Notes under the pieces: generated by a model
Seen by the model: the letters and a program-made list of their open reading frames with translations, nothing else
The model's database searches: none
What the model was told of the DNA's origin: nothing
Shown: piece by piece, positions 1 to 6,108 of the stretch
Layout: the number at the start of each line of letters is the position of its first letter
How positions within the stretch are numbered: position 1 is the stretch's first letter
Source: CAISIP01 sp046594635
GTDB taxonomy: Bacteria > Pseudomonadota > Gammaproteobacteria > Burkholderiales > Burkholderiaceae_C
Direction: 5' to 3'
NCBI GenBank assembly: GCA_046594635.1
Contig: JBKJRR010000475.1
Location: forward strand, 1 to 9,759
DNA length: 9,759 nt
Program-made: the position numbers and the translations under genes

Positions 1-337
1 AAACGGGCGTGGCATGACCTGGTCTGACGCCTCGGTAGCCACCAGTGCCAATGGCGGTAACTGCTACAACTGCCACCAGATCGACAAGGCCGAGATCTCT
101 TATGGAACCATCGGCCCCAGCCTGTACAACTACGGCAAGATCCGCGGTGTCAGCGATCCTGCCAGTGCCGCTGCCAAGCCCATCGTCGAATATACCTGGG
201 GCAAGTTGTACAACGCCAAGGCCTACAACGCCTGTTCGGCCATGCCGCGCTTCGGCCATGCGGGTATGCTCGACGAAAAGCAGCTCAAGGACTTGATGGC
301 CTTGCTGCTCGATCCGAAATCGCCGGTCAACCAGTAA
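1..337 (+). CDS. soxX: SoxX, cytochrome c subunit of SoxAX (3' part)
   Basis: The reading frame is open from the window edge (first full codon at 2) to TAA at 335-337, so the start and signal peptide lie upstream. Visible are a c-type heme site CYNCH (bases 62-76), a likely distal Met ligand in the motif AMPRFGHAG, and the typical SoxX tail LLLDPKSPVN. SoxX is the monoheme partner of SoxA; SoxAX oxidatively couples thiosulfate to the SoxY cysteine in the periplasm (family knowledge). Lying directly before soxB, it fits the ...soxA-soxX-soxB order common in betaproteobacteria, so soxYZA probably lie just outside. The internal ATG at 14 is not the true start, because it would leave no signal peptide and the in-frame coding continues upstream. 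A strong terminator follows the stop codon. Confidence 0.93.
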   Translation, partial: NGRGMTWSDASVATSANGGNCYNCHQIDKAEISYGTIGPSLYNYGKIRGVSDPASAAAKPIVEYTWGKLYNAKAYNACSAMPRFGHAGMLDEKQLKDLMALLLDPKSPVNQ

Positions 338-345
338 GCCCTGGC

Positions 346-378
346 AGCAGGCCCGCCGCCGTGCGGGCCTGCTTTTTC
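346..378 (+). terminator. Rho-independent terminator after soxX
   Basis: A perfect 11-bp GC-rich stem (AGCAGGCCCGC at 346-356 and its complement at 363-373) with a 6-nt loop (CGCCGT) is followed directly by a T run (TTTT at 374-377, then CTC). It starts 8 bp after the soxX stop and ends 27 bp before the soxB ATG. This is a textbook intrinsic terminator, placed inside what is usually treated as one sox transcription unit. It may be a partial terminator or attenuator that lowers soxB relative to the upstream genes, or soxB may have its own start. Confidence 0.88.
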
Positions 379-384
379 TCCGTC

Positions 385-409
385 ATATCATTGATTGCTG
401 ATTTATGAA
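385..409. promoter_or_regulatory. AT-rich element in the soxB leader
   Basis: This 25-bp AT-rich stretch begins ATATCATT and ends TATGAA, overlapping the soxB start codon at 405. It matches 18 of 25 positions with the stretch at 7827-7851 before the cytochrome gene, and shares the pattern TATCAT-N9-AT(A/T)TA with the site at 5088-5107. It is a candidate operator or promoter element. No clear Shine-Dalgarno is seen before the soxB ATG, so this short leader may matter for expression. Function is inferred only from recurrence. Confidence 0.35.
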
Positions 410-2141
410 TTTGTCCAAGCGCGAATTCCTGCAGATCCTGAGCGCGGCGTCGGTCGCGGGCATGGGACTGGCGCGCCATGCCAACGTGGATGCCGCGACT
501 GCGCAGGCCGGCCTTTACGACACGGCAACCTTCGGCAATGTGTCTTTCCTGCACATGACCGATTGCCATGCACAACTCAAACCCATCTTTTTCCGCGAGC
601 CCAGCGTCAACATCGGCATCGAGTCGATGCAGGGCAAGCTGCCGCATCTGGTCGGCGAACACCTGCTCAAGCACGCTGGCGTCAAGCCGGCGAGCGCGCA
701 GGCGCATGCCTACACCTACATAAATTTCGAGCAGGCGGCGCGTCGCTATGGCAAGGTCGGCGGATTCGCACATCTGGCAACGCTGGTCAAGCAGCTCCGA
801 TCGAGTCGACCGGGCGCCTTGCTGCTCGACGGCGGCGACACCTGGCAAGGTTCGGCCACATCGTTGTGGACGAATGCGCAGGACATGGTCGACGCATGCA
901 AGCTGCTGGGTGTGGATGTCATGACCGGTCACTGGGAGTTCACCTACGGCATGAAGCGGGTCAAGGAAATTGTCGAAAAGGATTTCCAGGGCAAGATTGA
1001 CTTCCTGGCGCAGAACATCAAGACCACCGACTTCGGTGATCCGGTGTTCAAGCCCTATACGATGCGCGAGATCAATGGCGTGTCCTGCGCGATCATCGGC
1101 CAGGCGTTTCCGTATACGCCGATCGCCAACCCGCGTTATCTGGTGGCCGACTGGAGTTTCGGCATCCAGGACGAGAACATGCAGAAGATGGTGGATGAAG
1201 TGCGCGGCAAAGGCGCCAAGGTCGTCGTCGTGCTCTCGCACAACGGCATGGATGTCGATCTGCAGATGGCCAGCCGGGTGAGCGGCATCGACGCTATTTT
1301 TGGTGGTCATACCCATGATGGTGTGCCGGTTGCCGTGCCGGTGGCCAACCCTGGCGGCAAGACACTGGTCACCAATGCGGGAAGCAACGGCAAGTTCCTC
1401 GGCGTCATGGACTTCGACGTGAAGGATGGCAAGGTCGTCGACTTCCGTTATCGGCTGCTTCCAGTGTTTGCCAATCAGCTCAAGGCCGACCCGGCCATGC
1501 AAGCCTTGATCAACAAGGTGCGTCAGCCCTATGAGAACAAACTTGCGGAAAAGCTGGCGGTGACCGATGGGCTCCTGTACCGCCGCGGCAACTTCAATGG
1601 TTCCTGGGATCAGTTGATCTGTGACGCGCTGATGGATGTGCAGGGCGCCGAGATCGCGTTTTCACCGGGCTTTCGCTGGGGCACCTCCTTGTTGCCGGGC
1701 GATACCATCACGCGAGAATTGTTGATGGATCAGCTGGCCATTACCTACCCGTATGCGACGGTCAACGACATGAGCGGCGAGATGATCAAGACCGTGCTCG
1801 AGGACGTTGCCGACAACCTGTTCAATCCGGATCCCTATTACCAGCAGGGAGGCGACATGGTGCGGGTCGGCGGCCTGGTCTATACCTGCGATCCGATGCA
1901 GAAGATGGGCAGCCGCATCTCCGCCATGCGGCTCGGTGGCAGGCCGATCGAAGCTGGCAAGAACTACAAGGTGGCAGGCTGGGCGCCAGTCGCCGAGGAA
2001 GCCCGCAATGCGCCTGGCAGCAAGCCGGTCTGGGACGTGGTCGAGACCTGGCTCAAGGCACAGGGAGGCCGGGTCAAGGCACGCAAGATCAATACGCCCA
2101 CGCTGGTAGGGCTCAAGGGCAATCCGGGCATCGCCAGCTGA
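405..2141 (+). CDS. soxB: SoxB, dimanganese thiosulfohydrolase
   Basis: This 578-residue protein has the usual SoxB length. In the Sox pathway SoxB hydrolyses the sulfonate from the SoxY-cysteine-S-thiosulfonate adduct, releasing sulfate in the periplasm. Metallophosphoesterase (5'-nucleotidase-like) signatures are visible: TDCHAQ (D53, H55), GGDTWQGS (D145), the SoxB-specific MTGHWEFTYG (H176, E178; nucleotidases have GNHEFD here), LSHNG (H279) and GGHTHDG (H302, H304). The GHWEFTYG variant is the best evidence for SoxB rather than a nucleotidase. The N-terminus SKREFLQIL followed by a hydrophobic stretch resembles a Tat signal, but with Lys-Arg instead of twin Arg. The start at 405 gives this signal directly, although no good ribosome site is seen before it. 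A strong terminator separates it from soxX; the HbpS-like gene follows about 57 bp downstream. Confidence 0.97.
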   Translation: MNLSKREFLQILSAASVAGMGLARHANVDAATAQAGLYDTATFGNVSFLHMTDCHAQLKPIFFREPSVNIGIESMQGKLPHLVGEHLLKHAGVKPASAQAHAYTYINFEQAARRYGKVGGFAHLATLVKQLRSSRPGALLLDGGDTWQGSATSLWTNAQDMVDACKLLGVDVMTGHWEFTYGMKRVKEIVEKDFQGKIDFLAQNIKTTDFGDPVFKPYTMREINGVSCAIIGQAFPYTPIANPRYLVADWSFGIQDENMQKMVDEVRGKGAKVVVVLSHNGMDVDLQMASRVSGIDAIFGGHTHDGVPVAVPVANPGGKTLVTNAGSNGKFLGVMDFDVKDGKVVDFRYRLLPVFANQLKADPAMQALINKVRQPYENKLAEKLAVTDGLLYRRGNFNGSWDQLICDALMDVQGAEIAFSPGFRWGTSLLPGDTITRELLMDQLAITYPYATVNDMSGEMIKTVLEDVADNLFNPDPYYQQGGDMVRVGGLVYTCDPMQKMGSRISAMRLGGRPIEAGKNYKVAGWAPVAEEARNAPGSKPVWDVVETWLKAQGGRVKARKINTPTLVGLKGNPGIAS

Positions 2142-2183
2142 TGATGGGCCCATCGCGAGCCCAGGCACTTCGAATCACGCACC

Positions 2184-2190
2184 GCGAGGA
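2184..2190 (+). promoter_or_regulatory. Ribosome binding site of the HbpS-like gene
   Basis: GCGAGGA lies 7 bp before the ATG at 2198. It favours this start, which opens directly into a signal peptide, over the upstream in-frame ATG at 2141 that overlaps the soxB stop. Confidence 0.6.
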
Positions 2191-2197
2191 CACCTCC

Positions 2198-2719
2198 ATG
2201 ATGAAGCTTCGATCCACACTGACCGCCTTGCTGGCGTCTGCAGCATGGCTGGTCAGCGGACCTGCGATGGCGCAGACTGCCAGCAGTACGTTCAGCGTCA
2301 AGTTGATGACACCGGAGACTGCATTGGTGGCGGCACGCGCCGCGCTCGACGAATGCCGCCGACAGGGCTTTCAGGTTGCCGTCGCTGTCGTGGACCGTTT
2401 CGGCACCCTGCAGGTGTTGTTGCGCGATCGGTTCGCCGGTGCTCACACCGTCGGCGTGGCGAGCGACAAGGCCTGGACCGCGGCAAGCTTCAGGACGGCG
2501 ACAGGCGCGTTGGGTCAGGAAACGCAGCCGGGCAAAGCCATGAGTGCCCTGCGTTCGCACCCGCGCGTGCTCGCGGCCGGTGGCGGTCTGGTCATCGAGA
2601 GCGGTGGCGCCTTGCTCGGTGCCATCGGTGTTTCAGGCGCGCCCGGTGGTGACGCCGATGACTCGTGTGCCGGTGCGGGTATTCGTGCCATTACCGACAT
2701 CCTGGAGCTTCAAGGGTAA
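2198..2719 (+). CDS. Secreted HbpS/GlcG-family (DUF336) protein
   Basis: The protein has 173 residues from the ATG at 2198, chosen for its ribosome site and because it begins a Sec signal peptide (basic start, hydrophobic core, likely cleavage after AMA at residues 24-26). The mature part is one HbpS/GlcG (PF03928) domain: an N-terminal segment (TPETALVAARAALDEC), a VAVVDRFGTLQVLLR strand pair, and the glycine-rich C-terminal hallmark GALLGAIGVSGAPGGDADDSCAGAGI. HbpS of Streptomyces is a secreted heme-binding oligomer acting in redox signalling; the role of GlcG-type members is unclear (family knowledge). Here it sits downstream of soxB in the same orientation, so a periplasmic accessory role in sulfur oxidation or heme/redox protection is inferred. 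The family call is secure; substrate and function are not. A second ATG at 2201 is equally usable. Confidence 0.85.
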   Translation: MMKLRSTLTALLASAAWLVSGPAMAQTASSTFSVKLMTPETALVAARAALDECRRQGFQVAVAVVDRFGTLQVLLRDRFAGAHTVGVASDKAWTAASFRTATGALGQETQPGKAMSALRSHPRVLAAGGGLVIESGGALLGAIGVSGAPGGDADDSCAGAGIRAITDILELQG

Positions 2720-2853
2720 TTACGTATAAAAGCAAATGCTTATGTTCATGCATGGCGGCCGATAATGTCAAAGCGGTGTAGCTTTGCTATCCGGGCCTTT
2801 TGCGGCGTTCACGGTTGTGGCGCCGTTGTCTGACGATCGACTAGGAGACTGTC
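2720..2853. promoter_or_regulatory. dsrE-like leader with two small dyads
   Basis: This 134-bp gap holds an AT-rich segment with a small dyad AAGCA-AA-TGCTT (2730-2741), the 8-bp palindrome CATGCATG (2748-2755), a possible -10 GATAAT (2761-2766) and a second dyad AAAGC-N6-GCTTT (2770-2785). No convincing -35 is seen and no terminator with a T run follows the HbpS-like gene. The region may hold a promoter and operator for the DsrE-like gene, but the evidence is only pattern level. Confidence 0.3.
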
Positions 2854-3267
2854 ATGCGTATCTGGAAAATCTGTTCTGTTCTGGTGTTGGGTCTGGCGGC
2901 GTCAATGGCAATGGCTCAGGATGCGGTTGCCTACCATATCAACGATGCGGCCGAGCAAGGATTGGGCGGACTGCGCAACATCAAGAACCATCTCGATGTG
3001 GACCCATCCGCGAAGATCACTGTGGTGACCCACGCGCAAGGTGTTGACTTCCTGATGGAGGGTGCCAAGGACAAGAATGGGGCCCTGTATTCCGGCCCGG
3101 TTGCGGCACTCAAGGCGCGCGGCGTGAACTTCGAAATTTGCGAGATCACATTGGCGAATCGCAACCTGAAAAAATCGCAGTTCATTCTCGAAGCCGACTT
3201 CACGCCGTCAGGCGTCGTGCGGCTGGCCAAACTGCAAAGGCTGGGCGCGGCCTACATCAAGCCCTGA
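2854..3267 (+). CDS. Periplasmic DsrE/DsrF-like protein
   Basis: The protein has 137 residues. ATG 2854 is preceded by AGGAGA (2843-2848). The first 21 residues are a Sec signal peptide ending AMA/Q. The rest fits the DsrE/DsrF-like fold: a beta strand KITVVTHAQGVDFL, helix region GPVAALKARGVNF, a cysteine in FEICEITL (C96, the only cysteine of the mature chain), and the characteristic end TPSGVVRLAKLQRLGAAYIKP. Classical DsrEFH and TusBCD are cytoplasmic sulfur carriers using a conserved cysteine; exported single-domain relatives form a less studied branch (family knowledge). Placed between soxB and fccAB, it may carry or accept sulfane sulfur in the periplasm through C96 (inference). It converges on the minus-strand fccB gene. 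Confidence 0.87.
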   Translation: MRIWKICSVLVLGLAASMAMAQDAVAYHINDAAEQGLGGLRNIKNHLDVDPSAKITVVTHAQGVDFLMEGAKDKNGALYSGPVAALKARGVNFEICEITLANRNLKKSQFILEADFTPSGVVRLAKLQRLGAAYIKP

Positions 3268-3279
3268 CCCGCTTCGCTG

Positions 3280-3343
3280 CGGCCATCGCTGGCCGTTCGC
3301 CTCGAAGTTGGCGCAGCGGGAGGCGCGCCACGCGGCGCACCTC
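3280..3343. terminator. Hairpins between convergent dsrE-like and fccB genes
   Basis: The 88-bp convergent gap contains two stem-loops: CGGCCA-TCGC-TGGCCG (3280-3295, perfect 6-bp stem) and a stronger one at 3320-3343, GAGG-c-GCGCC / GGCGC-a-CCTC around the loop ACGC, with a single mismatch. Neither has a T run on either strand, so they are not canonical intrinsic terminators. They could still separate the two transcripts or stabilise their 3' ends. Confidence 0.4.
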
Positions 3344-3355
3344 GATCGCCCCGGT

Positions 3356-4633
3356 TCAACCCAGCGTATCGGCCCAGATATTGCGCGCCCAGGCCATGGC
3401 GTAGCCCGCCTCCTGCTCATTGCGTGCAGACGAAACTCCGCCAGACCCTGCAACCGCCTTGAAGGTTTTCTCGGCGGCCACATACTCGTGCACGCTGGCT
3501 ACATGCACCACCTCGGTCGGACTGACGAAGCTGTAGCAGGTGTTGGTCAGCATCGGACTGGTGTTGGGTGCCAGGCCCTTGATCTGCGCAACAACTGCCG
3601 CCGCTGCGACCTTCGCATGGTTGTTGGCCATATGGCCCGATTTGGGCATTGCGGGCGCAGATTGGGTCGAGTCACCCAGCACATGGATGCCGGCCGCAGC
3701 AGTGGACTCGAAGTTCAGGAAATTGACATGGCACCAACGTCCATTGGCGTTGGCCAGGCCAGCTTGCACGGCGATGGCGCCGGCGCGCATCGGGGGCACG
3801 ACATTGAGCACATCGGCCTTGACGGGTTCCTGGAAATCGAATCGCAGCGTGCGACTCGCGCCGTCTACCGCCACCGCCTTGTGCTGACCACGGTATTCCA
3901 GCAGACCCGGATACAGGTCGGTCCAGGCCTTCTTGAACAGCGGCCCTTTGGACGTGACGTCCTGATTGGCGTCCAACACCAGCACCTTGCTGCGCGGTTT
4001 GTGCTTCTTCAAGTAGGCTGCGACGATACTGGCCCTTTCATAAGGACCGGGCGGGCATCGGTAAGGCGCTTCCGGGATGGACAAGGCGTAAACGCCGCCG
4101 TCGCGCATGGCTTGCAACTGCTCGAAAAGTGCCTGGGTTTCGGCGCCAGCCTTCCACGCGTGCAGGATCTGGCCCTGCGCGTTGGCCTGGCGCAGGCCTT
4201 GAATGGAATCGAACATGAGGTCGATTCCAGGCGACAGGATCAGGGTGTCGTAGCCGATATCGGTGCCGCCTGCCAGTCGCACCGACTTCTTTGCAGCGTC
4301 GATAGCCGTGACGGTGTCGTGCACCACCTGAACGCCATGCCGGCTGCGCAAGCCGTCGTAGGAGGTCGTGATGTCGGCCATGCGCCGTACACCGCCGATG
4401 ACCAGATTGGAAATCGGGCAGGAGACGAAATTCGCTTGGGGTTCGACCAGCACCACATCAATGCTGTTGCCTGACAGCAGACGCACGTACTTGGCCGCCG
4501 TGGCGCCTCCATATCCGCCTCCAACGACAAGCACCCTGGCCTTGGTGGGCACACCGGAAGAAGTAGCGCAGCCAACCATGGCAGCCAGGGCGCTGCCAGC
4601 CAACAGACCCTGGACAAGATCACGTCGCTTCAT
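3356..4633 (-). CDS. fccB: FccB/SoxF, flavoprotein subunit of sulfide dehydrogenase
   Basis: The protein has 425 residues from the ATG at 4631-4633, which has AAGGA 6 bp upstream and opens a Tat signal (MKRRDLVQGLLAG). FccB with cytochrome FccA oxidises sulfide to sulfur/polysulfide in the periplasm and passes electrons to cytochrome c. Seen: Rossmann FAD motif VVGGGYGGATAAKY (residues 36-49); FVSCPISN, whose C72 matches the cysteine that covalently holds FAD in Allochromatium FccB; the two redox cysteines in RCPPGPYERA (C193) and RWCHVN (C301); HVLGDSTQSAPMPKSG-type second FAD motif; and the FccB C-terminal tail (NTCYSFVSP, SGGVSS). The presence of all three cysteines argues for an active FCSD rather than an SQR. 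AMVGC at residues 18-22 resembles a lipobox, so the protein might be a Tat lipoprotein. The longer in-frame start at 4708 lies inside the cytochrome gene and is unlikely. Confidence 0.95.
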   Translation of the reverse strand: MKRRDLVQGLLAGSALAAMVGCATSSGVPTKARVLVVGGGYGGATAAKYVRLLSGNSIDVVLVEPQANFVSCPISNLVIGGVRRMADITTSYDGLRSRHGVQVVHDTVTAIDAAKKSVRLAGGTDIGYDTLILSPGIDLMFDSIQGLRQANAQGQILHAWKAGAETQALFEQLQAMRDGGVYALSIPEAPYRCPPGPYERASIVAAYLKKHKPRSKVLVLDANQDVTSKGPLFKKAWTDLYPGLLEYRGQHKAVAVDGASRTLRFDFQEPVKADVLNVVPPMRAGAIAVQAGLANANGRWCHVNFLNFESTAAAGIHVLGDSTQSAPAMPKSGHMANNHAKVAAAAVVAQIKGLAPNTSPMLTNTCYSFVSPTEVVHVASVHEYVAAEKTFKAVAGSGGVSSARNEQEAGYAMAWARNIWADTLG

Positions 4634-4643
4634 CTTCAGTCCT

Positions 4644-4976
4644 TCATTTCTGCGCAGCAAAATAGGCCGCGAGTTGATCGATCTGTGCGTTGTTGAAACC
4701 CTTGGCAAGCTGGTGCATCACCGTGGCCGGGCGCGTTCCGTCGCGAAAGGCCAACATTTGCGAGACGATGAATTCCTTGCTCTGTCCGGCCAGACGCGCA
4801 TTGCCGGAACCTGCAACTGCACGCCCATCGGTGCCGTGGCAGTTGGCGCAGGTCGCAGCCAAGGCCCGGGTATTGAGTTCTGTCGCGGTCTGGCCGATGG
4901 CATTGCCGCCGAGTCCGGCAAGCACCATGCCGATGGCTGCGGCATGCCGGGTCCAACCGATACGCATCTTGTTCAA
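4644..4976 (-). CDS. fccA: FccA-like monoheme cytochrome c subunit
   Basis: The protein has 110 residues and lies 10 bp upstream of fccB on the same strand, so the two are surely cotranscribed. It has a signal peptide (about residues 1-28, ending AIG or GQ), one heme site CANCH followed by GTDGRAVAGSGNARLAGQ, and a likely distal Met in PATVMHQLAKGF, typical of class I cytochromes. It should take electrons from the FccB flavin and pass them to a soluble cytochrome. FccA of Allochromatium and SoxE of Paracoccus are diheme; this short monoheme form resembles the Chlorobium type. The chosen start is TTG, because AAGGAG lies at ideal distance (6 bp) from it and about 15 bp from the next ATG at 4967. 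Confidence 0.9.
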   Translation of the reverse strand: MNKMRIGWTRHAAAIGMVLAGLGGNAIGQTATELNTRALAATCANCHGTDGRAVAGSGNARLAGQSKEFIVSQMLAFRDGTRPATVMHQLAKGFNNAQIDQLAAYFAAQK

Positions 4977-4982
4977 GACTGT

Positions 4983-4988
4983 CTCCTT
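4983..4988 (-). promoter_or_regulatory. Ribosome binding site deciding the fccA TTG start
   Basis: On the minus strand AAGGAG is followed by 6 bp and then TTG (4974-4976). The next ATG (4965-4967) is too far away for efficient use, so TTG is the likely start. Confidence 0.65.
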
Positions 4989-5087
4989 TTTGGCAAATAA
5001 CTGTTTCCGTACCGGACCGGGTTACATACACCACCAGGCCATCCGGGCTGTCATCATTTGACGCCACCCCAGCTGGATTTTCAAGAG

Positions 5088-5107
5088 TATCATCCCATGC
5101 GGATATA
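5088..5107. promoter_or_regulatory. AT-rich element in the fccA/metallohydrolase divergent gap
   Basis: In the 154-bp divergent gap (4977-5130), TATCAT (5088-5093), nine bases and ATATA (5103-5107) repeat the spacing of sites before soxB and before the cytochrome gene at 7895. The site lies 24 bp before the metallohydrolase ATG. On the minus strand a TTGAAA (5079-5084) next to it could be a -35 for fccAB. The element may be a shared operator or simply AT-rich promoter DNA. Confidence 0.35.
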
Positions 5108-5130
5108 GCGAAAACCCAGGGCCCCCCACA

Positions 5131-6108
5131 ATGTCTTTTGCGAAGTTCCCGCTTGTCCTGGCGCGGCTGGCGGCATTCGTCATGCTGCTGTGGCCAGGAT
5201 TATCGCAAGCGCAGGCGGCCGATACAGGTGCTCCGCTCCGGGCACGTCAGGTAGCGCAAAATGTCTGGATGGTGCAGGGCGAGGCCGCACTGGGCTCGTC
5301 GGCCAATCGCAATTTCATTTCCAATGCGGGCTTTGTCGTCACCGACGATGGCGTGCTTGTCGTCGATGCGCTGGGCTCACCCGCGCTGGCGGGCGAGCTG
5401 ATCGCGGAAATCCGGCGCATCACGCCCCAACCCATCCGATACCTGGTGGTAACCCATTACCACGCAGACCACATCTACGGGCTGCAGGCCTTCAAGGATG
5501 CGGGCGTCACCGTGCTGGCGCATCCGGGTGGGCGTGAGTACCTGACGTCAGAGACGGCGAAGTTGCGCCTGCAAGCGAGCCGCAATGAGCTGGCGCCGTG
5601 GATCGACGACAAGACCCGCCTGGTGGGGGCGGATCGCTGGCTCGACGATGAGCAGACCGTGCTCAAGATGGGCGCGTTCGAGTTCCATATCCGCCATGCC
5701 GGGCCCTCGCACACGCCGGAAGACCTGGTGGTGTTTGTGCCCGAAGCCGGTGTGTTGTTTGCCGGCGATCTGGTGTTCCGGGGACGTATTCCGTTCGTGG
5801 GGCAGGCTGACAGCAACCAGTGGATCACGTCGCTGGCGCAACTGATGGCCTTCAGTCCCCGTATCATGGTGCCGGGGCACGGTGCGGTGTCCACAGAGCC
5901 TTTGGCCGACCTGGAACTGACCCGCGACTACCTGGTCTTTCTGCGCAAGAGCATGGGCGAGGCGGCACGTGACCTCGAGCCATTCGAGGACGCCTATGCC
6001 AAGGCCGACTGGTCGCGTTTCGAACACCTGCCCTTGTTTCGGGCCGCCAACCGCATGAATGCCTACAACACCTATCTGCTGATGGAACAAAAGGGCCTCA
6101 ACAAATGA
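5131..6108 (+). CDS. Exported metallo-beta-lactamase-fold hydrolase, SoxH type
   Basis: The protein has 325 residues with an N-terminal signal peptide (hydrophobic residues about 8-25, ending SQAQA). The metallo-beta-lactamase fold is shown by THYHADHIYG (H109, H111, D113, H114), the third histidine in AGPSHTPEDLVVF (H194), the bridging aspartate in FAGDLVF (D213) and VPGHG (H250): a complete two-metal site. The family includes SoxH of Paracoccus sox loci and quinoprotein-associated hydrolases; SoxH is not essential for thiosulfate oxidation in Paracoccus and its substrate is unknown (family knowledge). Periplasmic location separates it from cytoplasmic persulfide dioxygenases, so a persulfide or thioester substrate is only a guess. 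It shares an ATGA overlap with the thioredoxin gene, hinting at a joint role. No good Shine-Dalgarno is visible before the ATG. Confidence 0.85.
   Translation: MSFAKFPLVLARLAAFVMLLWPGLSQAQAADTGAPLRARQVAQNVWMVQGEAALGSSANRNFISNAGFVVTDDGVLVVDALGSPALAGELIAEIRRITPQPIRYLVVTHYHADHIYGLQAFKDAGVTVLAHPGGREYLTSETAKLRLQASRNELAPWIDDKTRLVGADRWLDDEQTVLKMGAFEFHIRHAGPSHTPEDLVVFVPEAGVLFAGDLVFRGRIPFVGQADSNQWITSLAQLMAFSPRIMVPGHGAVSTEPLADLELTRDYLVFLRKSMGEAARDLEPFEDAYAKADWSRFEHLPLFRAANRMNAYNTYLLMEQKGLNK

Noticed and set aside
327..1502. Long minus-strand open frame (391 codons) opposite soxB
   Set aside because: Its translation is low-complexity His/Arg/Ala-rich text with no recognisable domain, and soxB on the other strand has full family motifs. 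It is a shadow caused by GC-rich codon use.
2143..2154. 12-bp palindrome GATGGGCCCATC right after the soxB stop
   Set aside because: It has no loop and no T run, and it is isolated; short GC palindromes are expected in such DNA. It is probably chance.
2141..2197. ATG overlapping the soxB stop as start of the HbpS-like gene
   Set aside because: It would add 19 polar residues before the signal peptide, while the ATG at 2198 has a ribosome site at proper distance.
3308..4474. Long plus-strand open frame (388 codons) opposite fccB
   Set aside because: There is no recognisable domain and it lies wholly opposite a gene with complete FccB motifs; it is a shadow frame.
4634..4708. Upstream start for fccB at 4708
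   Set aside because: It would overlap the end of fccA and bury the Tat signal behind 25 residues; the internal ATG at 4633 has a good ribosome site.
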